NCBI RefSeq assembly: GCF_016612865.1
Contig: NZ_JAENZZ010000002.1
Coordinates: 372,001 to 436,000, forward strand
DNA from: Blastococcus sp. TML/M2B
GTDB taxonomy: Bacteria; Actinomycetota; Actinomycetes; Mycobacteriales; Geodermatophilaceae
Reading direction: 5' to 3'
DNA length: 64,000 nt
The stretch's first letter is position 1. The number at the start of each line of letters is the position of its first letter. The notes below the pieces were generated by a model that was not told where the DNA came from, ran no database searches, and saw only the letters and a list, made by a program, of their open reading frames with translations. The translations under genes were made by a program, and so were the position numbers. Below are positions 44,126 to 52,627 of this stretch, piece by piece.

Positions 44126-44923
44126 TCAGTACCAGCCCTTGGCCTGCGAGTGCGCCCAGGCGCCGCACGGGGAGCCGAAGCGGTTGTTGATGTAGATCAG
44201 GCCCGCGTCGATCTGCCGGTAGCCGTCGGAGGTCTTGGCGATCCCCGTGCCGGCCCAGGTGCTGTTCAGGAACTGCGGGATGCCGTACGCGGTGCTGGTC
44301 GGGTTCTGCGCGTTGGGGTTCCAGCCGCTCTCCTTGCCCCAGAGCTTCTCGAGGCAGGAGAACTGCCCGCTGTCGCCACCGAGCTTCTGCAGCGCGTAGC
44401 TCTGGTAGGAGCCCGACGGCGCGGCGGCGGCCGAGCCGGCGGCGGCCCGCGGTGCGGCGGGAGCGGGGGCAGGAGCGGCCTTGCGGGCGGCCTCGGCGGC
44501 ACGGGCCGCCTCCGCCGCACGGGCTGCCTCGGCGGCGCGCGCGGCCTCGGCGCGGGCGGCCTCCTCGGCGGCGATCCGGGCGGCCTCCTCGGCCGCGAGC
44601 CGGTCCCGCTCGGCCTGCTCGGCGGCGAGCTGGTTGAGGGCGGCGGTCGCCTGGTCGGCGTCGCGGGCGCTGCGGCTGGCGGCCAGCTCCTGGAGCGGCT
44701 CCACGGCCGCGGCGTCCAGCACCGAGCTCTGCTCGATGCCCAGCTGCTGGGCGACGCTCATCGACTCGGTCTGGGCCTCGGCGTGCGCGGCGGGCTCGCC
44801 GGCGGCGAGGGTGTTCACCATCAGTGCTCCAGCGGCGGCGACGCCGAGGAACAGGGCGGAGCGGCGCGGGCCCACGGGCGGGCGGCGGCGCAGGCGTGCG
44901 TTCAGGGTGGTGCGGAGGTTCAT
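44126..44923 (-). CDS. Secreted transglycosylase (Rpf/lysozyme-like fold)
   Basis: 265 residues. A signal peptide (RRSALFLGVAAAGALMVNTLAAGEPAAHAEA) is followed by a long Ala/Glu/Arg coiled-coil region with near-exact AEAARA repeats (about residues 100-160), an Ala/Pro linker, and a C-terminal catalytic domain: FSCLEKLWGKESGWNPNAQNPTSTAYGIPQFLNSTWAGTG. The catalytic Glu is in K-E-S-G-W, and the NPTSTAYGIPQF motif is typical of actinobacterial transglycosylase-like proteins. It cleaves peptidoglycan glycan strands outside the membrane. A c-di-AMP riboswitch lies in its 5' leader. The protein ends AHSQAKGWY, conserved in the family. Confidence 0.9.
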   Translation of the reverse strand: MNLRTTLNARLRRRPPVGPRRSALFLGVAAAGALMVNTLAAGEPAAHAEAQTESMSVAQQLGIEQSSVLDAAAVEPLQELAASRSARDADQATAALNQLAAEQAERDRLAAEEAARIAAEEAARAEAARAAEAARAAEAARAAEAARKAAPAPAPAAPRAAAGSAAAAPSGSYQSYALQKLGGDSGQFSCLEKLWGKESGWNPNAQNPTSTAYGIPQFLNSTWAGTGIAKTSDGYRQIDAGLIYINNRFGSPCGAWAHSQAKGWY

Positions 44924-44962
44924 GAGGGGGGTGAGCTCCGGGTGTCAGGGCGCAGCAGAACG

Positions 44963-44982
44963 GCCGCCCTCGCAGGGGCGGC
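44963..44982 (-). terminator. Stem-loop between riboswitch and transglycosylase start
   Basis: On the minus strand GCCGCCC, a 6-nt loop and GGGCGGC form a stable 7-bp stem downstream of the c-di-AMP aptamer and 40 nt before the ATG. It probably belongs to the expression platform (transcription termination). Confidence 0.5.
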
Positions 44983-45009
44983 GTCGTGTTCCGCAGCTGT
45001 CCAGTTCTT

Positions 45010-45150
45010 CCGTGAGCCGCCTACCGAGTTAGCTGACGGGTTCGGGCGGGAAGCAGCCCTACCCGCTCCGGACTGGAGATCCGGAGCCGGGATTCACCCC
45101 AGTGGTGCGGTGGGTCCCCGGTTCGCCTCGCTGGGCGATTCGGCGGCGCC
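45010..45150 (-). promoter_or_regulatory. Cyclic di-AMP riboswitch (ydaO/yuaA class)
   Basis: On the minus strand the aptamer reads CGCCGAATCGCCCAGCGAGG, then CGAACCGGGGACCCACC, GGGGTGAATCCCGG, a GCTCCGGA/TCCGGAGC hairpin, GGGTAGGG, and CCCGAACCCGTCAGCTAAC ending in GGTAGGCGGC. The GGGGTGAATC, AGGGC...CCGAACCCG and GTCAGCTAAC blocks are the conserved core of the ydaO class. In actinobacteria this class precedes rpf and other cell-wall hydrolase genes and is turned off by c-di-AMP. That fits the transglycosylase gene directly downstream. Confidence 0.92.
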
Positions 45151-45194
45151 CGGCGCAGCGCCCCCGGTGGGGGGCCGCCTTCCGGACCGGTCCA

Positions 45195-45223
45195 ACGTAA
45201 CCGGCGTTATCGCGCCGTGACAA
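45195..45223 (-). promoter_or_regulatory. Promoter for the riboswitch-transglycosylase transcript
   Basis: On the minus strand TTGTCA (45223-45218), a 17-nt spacer and TTACGT (45200-45195) sit about 45 nt before the aptamer. Spacing is ideal and both boxes are fair matches. Confidence 0.5.
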
Positions 45224-45247
45224 ACGCTGGCGCGAATTCCTCGCGTG

Positions 45248-45264
45248 ACGCATGTCAAATGCGT
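45248..45264. promoter_or_regulatory. Palindrome upstream of the riboswitch promoter
   Basis: ACGCAT (45248-45253), GTCAA, ATGCGT (45259-45264), with flanking TG/GA extending the symmetry. It lies just upstream of the -35 box of the transglycosylase promoter and 13 nt from the end of the methyltransferase gene. Size and position fit an operator or activator site (CRP-like spacing). Confidence 0.4.
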
Positions 45265-45276
45265 GAGGTGTTCCCG

Positions 45277-45931
45277 TCAGGGCAGGCGCCACACCGTGGT
45301 CCTCCGCACACGGGCCGGACCGGCCGCCGAGGCGTCCCCGTCGGGGATGTCGTGCACGGCGGCCTCGGTGAGCCGGTCGTGCGGCAGGTAGGGCCGGCCG
45401 GGGTCACCGACGAGCACCTCGGCGCCGGCGGCGCGGGCCGCCTCCAGGAAGGGCAGCACCTGCTCGGTCATGGTCCGGTCGTAGCAGACGTCCCCGGCCA
45501 GGACGACGTCCACGGCCGGGTGGCGCCTCCCCCAGCAGGTCGCCGACCGGTTCGATCCCCGACACCCCGTTGAGCGCCGCGTTCTCCGGGATGGCCGCCC
45601 GGCCGAAGGGGTCGATCTCGCTCGCGATCACCCGGCCGGCACCGGCCACGACCGCGGCGACCGCCACCAGGCCGCTGCCGGCGCCGAGGTCGAGCACGGT
45701 GCGGCCGGCGACCAGCTCCGGGTGGTCGAGCACGTACCGCGCCAGCGCCTGGCCACCCGGCCAGGCCGCGGCCCAGAACGGCGGCTCCTGCGCCGTGCGG
45801 CCCTGCTCGACCGCCATCGCCTCCCAGAGCGCGACGACGTCGGCGGCGACCAGCAGCTGCACCTCCGGCACCAGCGAGGGCCGCTCGGGCCGGGTGTGGG
45901 CGCGGATGAAGGAGGCGGGGACCGACGTCAC
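45277..45931 (-). CDS. Class I methyltransferase, ETFB-lysine/nicotinamide-methyltransferase-like (one frameshift as assembled)
   Basis: The first part from GTG 45931 reads [88 protein letters not shown]. The [18 protein letters not shown] motif marks the methyltransf_16 / ETFB lysine methyltransferase-like family. One extra base near 45522 breaks the frame before [44 protein letters not shown], which completes the fold. Corrected length is about 217 residues. It is the third gene of the BVMO/SDR operon, starting 4 nt after the SDR stop. Its substrate, protein or small molecule, is not known. Confidence 0.82.
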
Positions 45932-45935
45932 CCGG

Positions 45936-46784
45936 TCAGTCTCGCGCGGCCGCCGCGCGGCGCGCGCCGATCCCCCGGGCGACCAGCCGCCAGTAGGCGC
46001 CCGGCCGGAGCCGCACCAGCACGTCGGGCACCGTCGCGCTCAGGCCGATGAGCAGCCGGGGTCGGCGTCGCTCGATGGCGGTGACGATCCGGGCGGCCGC
46101 CTTCTCGGGCGGCATGCGCAGCAGCCGGGCCATCTGCTCGCGGCCGGCCGCGACCTCCTCGGGGTCCACCCCGGAGCCCAGCCGCGCGGTCTCGGCGATC
46201 CGCGTGCGGATGCCGCCGGGGTGGACGACGGTCACCCCGACGCCGTCGTCGGCGAGCTCGTGCCGCAGCGACTCGCTGAAGCCGCGGACGGCGAACTTGC
46301 TGGCGGCGTAGGCGGCCTGCCCGGGCGGGGCGAAGATGCCGAAGATGCTGGAGACGTTGACCAGGTGCGAGCCGGGGTTGGCCTTGAGCACCGGCAGCAG
46401 CGCCGCGGTCAGCCGGACGACGGCGCGGAAGTTGATCGCCAGGACCCAGTCGAACTCCTCGAGCGTCACCTGGTCGAAGCGCCCGCCGAGGGCGACGCCG
46501 GCGTTGTTGACCAGCAGCGTCGTCCCGGGGTGGGCGGCCGCGAGCTGCGCGCCCAGGGCGTCGGTGGCCGCCTCGTCCACGAGGTCGGCGACATAGGTCT
46601 CGACCTCGAGTCGAGGGTGAGACCGGCGGATCCTGTCGGCCACGCCGGCCAGCCGTTCGGCGTCCCGATCGACCAGCACGAGAGCGCTGCCGCGGTCGGC
46701 GAGCTGGACGGCGAGGGCCTCGCCGATGCCGCTGGCCGCGCCGGTGACGATCGCGGTGCCGCCGGCGAACTCGTAGCCGCGCAT
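45936..46784 (-). CDS. Short-chain dehydrogenase/reductase
   Basis: 282 residues. Classical [25 protein letters not shown] (T-G-x-x-x-G-I-G cofactor loop), LVDRDAERL (NAD-type acidic residue after strand 2), [46 protein letters not shown] with the catalytic Ser-Tyr-Lys, and [11 protein letters not shown]. The [10 protein letters not shown]-terminus is typical of actinobacterial SDRs paired with flavin monooxygenases. ATG 46784 shares one base with the monooxygenase stop (TGATG). It likely oxidises an alcohol to the ketone used by the neighbouring Baeyer-Villiger enzyme, or the reverse. This is an inference from context. Confidence 0.88.
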   Translation of the reverse strand: MRGYEFAGGTAIVTGAASGIGEALAVQLADRGSALVLVDRDAERLAGVADRIRRSHPRLEVETYVADLVDEAATDALGAQLAAAHPGTTLLVNNAGVALGGRFDQVTLEEFDWVLAINFRAVVRLTAALLPVLKANPGSHLVNVSSIFGIFAPPGQAAYAASKFAVRGFSESLRHELADDGVGVTVVHPGGIRTRIAETARLGSGVDPEEVAAGREQMARLLRMPPEKAAARIVTAIERRRPRLLIGLSATVPDVLVRLRPGAYWRLVARGIGARRAAAARD

Positions 46785-48267
46785 CAGGCGGCCGCCCGCT
46801 CGGCCCGGGCAGGAGCGGCGCTGAAGGTGATGCCCTCGTCCTCGAGCGGGCCGCGGCGCATGAGCTGCACGTCGCGGATGTAGTTCTGGTGCAGCCGCCA
46901 CGGGGTGCGCCGCCCCTGCTTGGGCAGCTGGGCGAGGCTGCGCTGCACGTAGCCCGCCGCCAGGTCCAGGAAGGGCAGGTCCGCGCCCTCCGGCGGGGCG
47001 AGCGGGGTGGCGACGGCCATGGCCGCGGCGGTCCAGGTGCTGGAGCAGCCGGCAGACGTAGCGGTTCACCAGGTCGGCCTTGAGCGTCCAGGAGGCGTTC
47101 GTGTAGCCGATGACCATGGAGAAGTTCGGGACGCCGGAGAGCATCATCCCCTTGTAGGAGACCGTCTCCGAGACGTCGACGGGCTCGCCGTCGAGGCGCA
47201 GCTCCATGCCGCCCATCGCCAGCAGGTTGAGCCCGGTGGCGGTGATGACGACGTCGGCGTCGAGGTGCCCGCCGGACGCCAGCTCGATACCGGTCTCGGT
47301 GAAGGTCGCGATCCGGTCGGTGACGATCGAGGCCGAGCCCTCGCGCAGGCTGCGGAACAGGTCGCCGTCGGGGACGAGGCACAGCCGCTGGTCCCACGGG
47401 TCGTAGGGCGGGTTGAAGTGCTCGTCGACCGCGAAGCCGGCCGGCAGCTGCTTCTCGGTGAGCCGGCGGATCAGCTTCCGGACGCCGTTCGGCCAGCGCC
47501 GGCTGGCCTGGAACAGCGCGGTGGACGTGAGCACGTTCTTCCACCGCACGATCGGATAGGCGACCTTCGCGGGCAGCCGGCTGCGCAGGAGCTCGGCCAG
47601 CGGGTCCTTGCCGGGCAGCGACAGGATGTAGCTCGGCGTCCGCTGCAGCATGGTGACCGAGGCGGCGTCCTCGGCGAGGTTGGGCACCAGGGTGACCGCG
47701 GTGGCGCCGCTGCCGATGACGACGACGCGCTTGCCGGTGGCGTCGAAGTCCTCCGGCCAGTGCTGCGGGTGGATCAGCTCGCCGGCGAAGCGCTCCTCGC
47801 CGGGGAACTCCGGCCGGAAGCCCTCGTCGTAGCGGTAGTAGCCGGAGCAGACCGACAGCCAGGAGCAGGTCAGCTGCACCGTCTCCCCCGTGTCGGTGCG
47901 CCGGGCGGTGACCGTCCACCGCGCGTCGGCGCTCGACCAGTCGGCGGAGAGCACCTCGTGGTGGAAGCGGATCTTCTCCTCGACACCGTGTTCCCGGGCG
48001 GTCTCGACGATGTACTCGCGAGATCGACTCACCGTCGGCGATCGACTTCGGGCCGGTCCAGGGCTTGAAGGCGTAGCCGAGGGTGAACATGTCGGAGTCC
48101 GAGCGGATGCCGGGGTAGCGGAAGAGGTCCCACGTGCCGCCGATGGCCCCGCGCGACTCCAGCACCGCGTAGGTCTTGCCGGGGCACTCGGCCTGCAGGT
48201 GGCAGGCGGCGCCGATGCCGGACAGGCCGGCGCCGATGATCAGGACGTCCACGTGCTCGGGACTCAT
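46784..48267 (-). CDS. Baeyer-Villiger-type flavin monooxygenase, EthA-like (two frameshifts as assembled)
   Basis: N-terminus [24 protein letters not shown] (FAD Rossmann loop), [28 protein letters not shown]. One extra base near 48021 is removed to join [23 protein letters not shown]. The BVMO fingerprint FxGxxxHxxxW is seen as [11 protein letters not shown], followed by the NADPH loop [16 protein letters not shown] second shift near 47026 leads to the C-terminus [54 protein letters not shown], typical of EthA-like enzymes. Corrected length is about 494 residues. It inserts oxygen next to a ketone or oxidises S/N atoms, using NADPH and FAD. Divergent from a TetR gene, as ethA is from ethR. 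Confidence 0.88.
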
Positions 48268-48357
48268 GTCCACACTCCAGGAACGGGCCGGCCGCGGGGG
48301 TCGGCGGTTCGGGCTCGGGCGTCGGGCGTCCGGCGGCCGCGGAACTGCGCACCGCGG

Positions 48358-48387
48358 ACGCTATCGACGCTCTGTCGAACGAGTCAA
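48358..48387 (-). promoter_or_regulatory. Promoter for the monooxygenase operon, inside repeated GTCGA motifs
   Basis: On the minus strand TTGACT (48387-48382), an 18-nt spacer and TAGCGT (48363-48358). The region carries repeated TCGA/GTCGA words (TATCGACG, TGTCGAAC, TGTCGAGT) between 48363 and 48400, which could be binding sites for the divergent TetR protein. Confidence 0.5.
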
Positions 48388-48430
48388 CAGGGTGTCGAGT
48401 TACGCGTCGCGCGCCGGTAGCCTCGCCCGC

Positions 48431-49075
48431 ATGTCCGACGACGCGGCACCGCCGGGAGGGCGCGGCCGGCGCCCGGCGCGCACCTCCGGCGACGACCGGG
48501 AGCTGGCCATCCTGGCGACGGCGGAGCGGTTGCTCGAGGAGCGGCCGCTGGGCGCCATCTCGGTCGACGACCTGGCGCGCGGCGCCGGCATCTCCCGACC
48601 CACCTTCTACTTCTACTTCCCGTCCAAGGACGCCGTGCTGCTGACGTTGCTGGACCGGGTGGTCGCCGAAGCCGACGCGGCGATGGACGCGGTCTTCGAC
48701 GGCTCGGTGGTCGAGCCGCGCCAGGGCTGGCAGCGGGCGCTGGCCGCCTACCACGACACCTTCCGCACCCACCGCGCGCTGACCGTCGCCTGGGCAGAGG
48801 CCCGCGCGGGCAGCGCCGAGGTGCGCCGGCTGTGGGCCGAGGTCGTCGAGCGCTGGGTGCAGCGGTGCACCGCGGTCATCGAGGCCGAGCGGGACCGCGG
48901 CGCCGCACCGGGCGGCCCCGCGGCCCGCGACCTGGCGATCGCGCTGACCTCGATGAACGAGCGGGTCATCTACGGCTCGCTCAGCGGCGACGGGCCTGCG
49001 GTCGCCGCCGACGACGTCGTCCCCGTGCTGCTGCGGATCTGGCTGTCCGCCGTCTACGGCGACGAGCCGGGCTGA
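48431..49075 (+). CDS. TetR-family regulator (EthR-like position)
   Basis: 214 residues from ATG 48431. N-terminal HTH: ELAILATAERLLEERPLGAISVDDLARGAGISRPTFYFYFPSKDAVLLTLLDRVV, with the TetR recognition-helix pattern G-I-S-x-x-T-F-Y-x-Y-F-x-S-K. The C-terminal domain has the HRALTVAWAEARAGSAEVRRLWAEVVERWVQR segment that resembles EthR-type effector domains. It is divergent from the EthA-like monooxygenase with a 163-bp gap containing the operon promoter. It probably represses that operon until a ketone- or lipid-like effector binds, which is an inference from the ethA-ethR arrangement. Confidence 0.88.
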   Translation: MSDDAAPPGGRGRRPARTSGDDRELAILATAERLLEERPLGAISVDDLARGAGISRPTFYFYFPSKDAVLLTLLDRVVAEADAAMDAVFDGSVVEPRQGWQRALAAYHDTFRTHRALTVAWAEARAGSAEVRRLWAEVVERWVQRCTAVIEAERDRGAAPGGPAARDLAIALTSMNERVIYGSLSGDGPAVAADDVVPVLLRIWLSAVYGDEPG

Positions 49076-49079
49076 CCGG

Positions 49080-49592
49080 TCAGAGCTCGACGGCGGCGTT
49101 CTCGCCGGTGACCGCTTCCAGCTCCCGGCCGGTGGCACCGGTGCGGACGACGGTGACCGGGCACGGCGCGTGCCGCACCAGCTTGTCGCTGACCGAACCG
49201 AGCAGCAGGCCGGCGAACCCACCACGGCCGCGAGCACCCATGACGACCAGGCTCGCGCCCTCGGCCGCCTGCATCAGCGCCTGCTCCGCGGGGCGGTGCA
49301 CGACGTGGCAGGTCCAGCGCACCGACGACGGGAGGCCGGCGGCCCGGACGTGCGCCGTGAGCTCGTCGTGGACCGCCTGCTCCCACTCCGGCAGCGGGGG
49401 GACGTAGCCGGCCGACCAGCTGGCCGGCTGCGGCGCCGAGGTCATCGACCACGCGCGGACGACGTGCACCTCGACGTCGGCGCGGGCGGCCAGCCGACCG
49501 GCCCACACCAGGGCCTCCTGCGCGCACTTGGACCCGTCGTGACCGACGACGATCCCGCCGTCGATCTGCACGGTCTTGGCGACCTCGCTCAC
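49080..49592 (-). CDS. Universal stress protein (UspA family)
   Basis: 170 residues. The Usp fold is clear: [37 protein letters not shown] at the N-terminus and the ATP-binding [35 protein letters not shown] (G-x-x-G-x-G-G-x-x-x-x-x-x-G-S-V/T) at the C-terminus. The ATP-type glycine motif suggests a nucleotide-binding member. GTG 49592 was chosen because it follows AGGAGGT with good spacing. It is monocistronic and convergent with the TetR gene at a 4-bp gap. Confidence 0.92.
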   Translation of the reverse strand: MSEVAKTVQIDGGIVVGHDGSKCAQEALVWAGRLAARADVEVHVVRAWSMTSAPQPASWSAGYVPPLPEWEQAVHDELTAHVRAAGLPSSVRWTCHVVHRPAEQALMQAAEGASLVVMGARGRGGFAGLLLGSVSDKLVRHAPCPVTVVRTGATGRELEAVTGENAAVEL

Positions 49593-49700
49593 CGCTGACC
49601 TCCTGGACTCTGCTCCGGCGGCACGGCGCCGCACCAGCGGAAGACTCTCACTCCTCCACGAGCGAGCCACCGCCGGAGTGCCCGAACCGCTCCCCGGGGG

Positions 49701-50546
49701 TCAGGACGGGGTCGGTGCCGGCCGCCCGACCAGCACCAGCTCGTCCCCCGTGGCGCGCGGCGCACCGGTCGGCGCCACGTGGGCGGGGTCGTACTCCATC
49801 CCCTCGATCGCGACGTTGCCGGAGCCCGGCGCGTCGGGCACCGTCGCGGCGATCACCTCCAGGGCCTCGCCGATCCGGCCGCTGAGCCCGCGCAGCGACC
49901 GGCGGGCCTCGTCGCGCTGCCGGTTCAGCTCGGCCACCTGCGCCCGGAGCTCGGTGAGCTGCTCCGCGGCCAGCCGGTCGCGCTCCTCGGCGGCCGCGCG
50001 GAGCACCTCGGCGGCCTCGGTGCGGGCCCGCTCCAGGCTCGCCTGCGCCTCGGCCTGCTCCCTGCGGGCGTGGTCGCGCAGCTCGTCGGCGGCGCGCACG
50101 GCCATCTCCTTGATCTCGTGGGCCTTGCGCAGCCGCGCGTCGGCCTCGCTGCGCGCCTCGGCCACCAGGCGCTCGGCCTCGCGGGCACCGGCGTCGACGA
50201 GGGCAGCGGCCTCGTCGGCGGCGAGCTGCAGCATCTCCTCGACCCGCTCGGACACCGGGAACACCCGGCCCCGCGGAGCCTCGGCCAGCAGCCGGCGGGA
50301 GATCTCCAGCTCGGCGGAGCAGGCGCCGAACCGGGCGAGCAGGTCGTCGACCTGCCGGCGGACGGTGCGCAGCTCACCCTCGGCCCAGGCGACGTAGGTG
50401 TCGACCTCCACCGGGTCGTAGCCGCGCAGCTTGCCGCGGAAGACCGGCGCGGACCCCAGCAGCGCGTCCAGCGGTCCGGTGAACACCGGCTCCGGGCCGT
50501 CGCCCCCACCCGGTCCGCCGGCTCCGGTTCCCGATCGCTCGGCCAT
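49701..50546 (-). CDS. DivIVA-like coiled-coil protein
   Basis: 281 residues. After an acidic, Gly-rich start it has FRGKLRGYDPVEVDTYVAWAEGELRTVRRQVDDLLAR, the R-G-Y-D-x-x-x-V-D-x-x-x-x-x-x pattern of the DivIVA N-terminal domain, then a long, highly charged coiled coil (about residues 85-215) rich in Ala, Glu, Arg and Gln. The C-terminus is short and Pro/Gly-rich. DivIVA/Wag31 proteins mark cell poles and curved membrane in actinobacteria; smaller paralogues like this one have related but less defined roles. Not the main Wag31, which carries an M-x-L-T-P-x-D-V-x-N start. Confidence 0.78.
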   Translation of the reverse strand: MAERSGTGAGGPGGGDGPEPVFTGPLDALLGSAPVFRGKLRGYDPVEVDTYVAWAEGELRTVRRQVDDLLARFGACSAELEISRRLLAEAPRGRVFPVSERVEEMLQLAADEAAALVDAGAREAERLVAEARSEADARLRKAHEIKEMAVRAADELRDHARREQAEAQASLERARTEAAEVLRAAAEERDRLAAEQLTELRAQVAELNRQRDEARRSLRGLSGRIGEALEVIAATVPDAPGSGNVAIEGMEYDPAHVAPTGAPRATGDELVLVGRPAPTPS

Positions 50547-50748
50547 CGCGCCGCCCCCTCGCACCTCGCCGTTCTCCGATCCGGACAGTGCCAGACCCCG
50601 GCACCGAGAGCGGCGCGTCGTGACCGGACCGTGAACTACTCCCGGCATCGTCCGGCAGGCCGTGGCGAGTCGGCTACCCAGCGGGGTCGCCCCCCTCCCC
50701 CCAGCGCGGGGAATGCGGTGCGCCCCGCGGAGGTTCCGTGAGACAGTA

Positions 50749-50762
50749 GTTGCACTCTCAAC
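50749..50762. promoter_or_regulatory. Short dyad upstream of the LLM monooxygenase
   Basis: GTTG (50749-50752), 6 nt, CAAC (50759-50762), embedded in AGTTGCACTCTCAACCA. It lies 17 nt before the ATG at 50780 and just ahead of the GAGGAG ribosome-binding site. It could be an operator for a MarR/HxlR-type redox regulator; no such gene is adjacent. Confidence 0.35.
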
Positions 50763-50779
50763 CAAGTCGAGGAGCGGTC

Positions 50780-51940
50780 ATGCAGTTCGGCGTCTTCACG
50801 GTCAGCGACATCACGCAGGACCCCACCACCGGGCGCACGCCGTCCGAGGCCGAGCGGCTGCAGGCGGTGCTGGCCATCGCGAAGAAGACCGAGGAGGTCG
50901 GCCTCGACGTCTTCGCCCTCGGCGAGCACCACAACCCGCCGTTCTTCTCCTCCTCCCCCACGACCACGCTGGCCTGGATCGCGGCGCAGACCTCCACGCT
51001 GCAGCTGTCCACGGCCACCACGCTCATCACGACCAACGACCCGGTGAAGATCGCCGAGGACTACGCGATGCTGCAGCACCTCGCCGGCGGGCGCGTGGAC
51101 CTCACCCTGGGACGCGGCAACACCGGCCCGGTCTACCCGTGGTTCGGGCAGGACATCCGCAACGGCATCGAGCTCGCCGTCGAGAACTACGCGCTGCTGC
51201 GCCGGCTCTGGACCGAGGACGTCGTGGACTGGCAGGGGAAGTTCCGCACCCCGCTGCAGGGCTTCACCTCGACGCCGCGTCCGCTGGACGGCGTCCCGCC
51301 GTTCGTGTGGCACGGCTCGATCCGGTCCCCGCAGATCGCCGAGCAGGCCGCCTACTACGGCGACGGCTTCTTCCACAACCACATCTTCTGGCCGCCGGAG
51401 CACACCCAGCGAATGGTCGAGTTCTACCGGCGCCGCTTCGAGCACTACGGCCACGGCAGCGCCGACCAGGCCATCGTCGGCCTCGGCGGGCAGGTGTTCA
51501 TGCGGAAGAACAGCCAGGACGCGGTGCGCGAGTTCCGGCCCTACTTCGACAACGCGCCGGTCTACGGCCACGGGCCATCGCTGGAGGAGTTCTCCAGCCA
51601 GACGCCGCTGACCGTCGGCAGCCCCCAGCAGGTCATCGAGCGCACGCTCGGGTTCCGCGAGTACGTGGGCGACTACCAGCGCCAGCTGTTCCTCATCGAC
51701 CACGCCGGGCTGCCGCTGAAGACGGTGCTCGAGCAGCTGGACCTGCTCGGCGAGGAGGTCGTGCCGGTGCTCCGCCGCGAGTTCGCCGCCCGCAAGCCCG
51801 CGCACGTGCCCGACGCCCCCACCCACGCCGCCCGCGTCGCGGCCGCCGGCGGGAGCCGCGACCTCACGGTGCACGCCCCCGGCGACGACGTCACCGGCCA
51901 GGCGCGTGACGAGGCCCGCGAGGAGGTCGAGGTCCGATGA
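50780..51940 (+). CDS. LLM-class flavin-dependent oxidoreductase (CE1758-like)
   Basis: 386 residues. Luciferase-like barrel: QFGVFTVSDITQDPTTGRTPSEAERLQAVLAIAKKTEEVGLDVFALGEHHNPPFFSSSPTTTLAWIA, where F-A-L-G-E-H-H is the family hallmark. Later come LQLSTATTLITTNDPVKIAEDYAMLQHLAGGRVDLTLGRGNTGPVYPWFG and GSIRSPQIAEQAAYYGDGFFHNHIFW. The ATG has GAGGAG upstream. It oxygenates or reduces an unknown substrate using FMNH2. The FMN reductase gene overlaps its stop, forming the conserved actinobacterial monooxygenase-reductase pair. Confidence 0.9.
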   Translation: MQFGVFTVSDITQDPTTGRTPSEAERLQAVLAIAKKTEEVGLDVFALGEHHNPPFFSSSPTTTLAWIAAQTSTLQLSTATTLITTNDPVKIAEDYAMLQHLAGGRVDLTLGRGNTGPVYPWFGQDIRNGIELAVENYALLRRLWTEDVVDWQGKFRTPLQGFTSTPRPLDGVPPFVWHGSIRSPQIAEQAAYYGDGFFHNHIFWPPEHTQRMVEFYRRRFEHYGHGSADQAIVGLGGQVFMRKNSQDAVREFRPYFDNAPVYGHGPSLEEFSSQTPLTVGSPQQVIERTLGFREYVGDYQRQLFLIDHAGLPLKTVLEQLDLLGEEVVPVLRREFAARKPAHVPDAPTHAARVAAAGGSRDLTVHAPGDDVTGQARDEAREEVEVR

Positions 51941-52557
51941 GCACGCGGACGCTCGCCGTCGTCAGCGCCGGGCTGGGCACCCCCAGCTCGACCCGGCTGC
52001 TGGCCGACCGGCTCACCGCGGCCACCGTCGCCGCGCTCCGCGAGCGCGGGATCACCGCCACCGTGGAGGTCGTCGAGCTGCGCGAGCACGCCCGGGACCT
52101 GGCCGACCACCTGCTCACCGGCTTCGCCAACGAGCCCCTGCGGGCCACGGTCGACACGGTCACCGGCGCGGACGCGGTCATCGCGGTGACGCCGATCTTC
52201 TCGGCGTCCTACAGCGGGCTGTTCAAGACGTTCTTCGACGTCCTGGACAAGGACGCGCTCGCCGGCACCCCGGTGCTCATGGGCGCCACTGCCGGCACGG
52301 CCCGGCACTCGCTGGCCCTCGAGCACGCCCTCCGCCCGCTGTTCGCCTACCTGCGGGCCACCGTCGTCCCCACCGCGGTCTTCGCCGCCTCGGAGGACTG
52401 GGCCGGCGGCGAGGGCACCGGTGGCGCGCTGGCCGACCGGGTCGACCGCGCGGCGGGCGAGCTCGCCGACCTGGTCGCCGGGCGGCCGCCGGCCGCGCCG
52501 GTGGACCCCTTCGCCGACCCGGCGACCTCCTTCGAGGACCTCCTCCGCGGCCGCTGA
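51937..52557 (+). CDS. NAD(P)H-dependent FMN reductase (CE1759-like)
   Basis: 206 residues. Flavodoxin-like fold: LAVVSAGLGTPSSTRLLADRL (phosphate loop S-x-x-x-x-S-S-T-R-x-L-A), then DAVIAVTPIFSASYSGLFKTFFDVLDKDALAGTPVLMGATAGTARHSLALEHALRPLFAYLRATVVPTAVFAASEDW, the xTPxFxASYxGLFKxFFDVL motif of this FMN reductase family. ATG 51937 overlaps the LLM stop (ATGA). It supplies FMNH2 to the LLM partner. It is a different subfamily from the SsuE-type reductase at 6048. Confidence 0.9.
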   Translation: MSTRTLAVVSAGLGTPSSTRLLADRLTAATVAALRERGITATVEVVELREHARDLADHLLTGFANEPLRATVDTVTGADAVIAVTPIFSASYSGLFKTFFDVLDKDALAGTPVLMGATAGTARHSLALEHALRPLFAYLRATVVPTAVFAASEDWAGGEGTGGALADRVDRAAGELADLVAGRPPAAPVDPFADPATSFEDLLRGR

Positions 52558-52563
52558 CCCCCG

Positions 52564-52591
52564 TGGGGCAGAAACGGCCATTTCTGCCCCA
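52564..52591. repeat. Inverted repeat, hairpin downstream of the FMN reductase
   Basis: TGGGGCAGAAA (52564-52574), 6-nt centre CGGCCA, TTTCTGCCCCA (52581-52591): perfect 11-bp arms, 6 nt after the FMN reductase stop and 37 nt before the convergent gene's stop. It can serve as a terminator. I recall very similar GCAGAAA-N6-TTTCTGC elements in intergenic regions of related actinomycetes, so it may also be a dispersed repeat (recall, not checked). Confidence 0.7.
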
Positions 52592-52627
52592 GGGGGGCCG
52601 GGTCCGCCCTCGACCTCAGGGTGAGGG

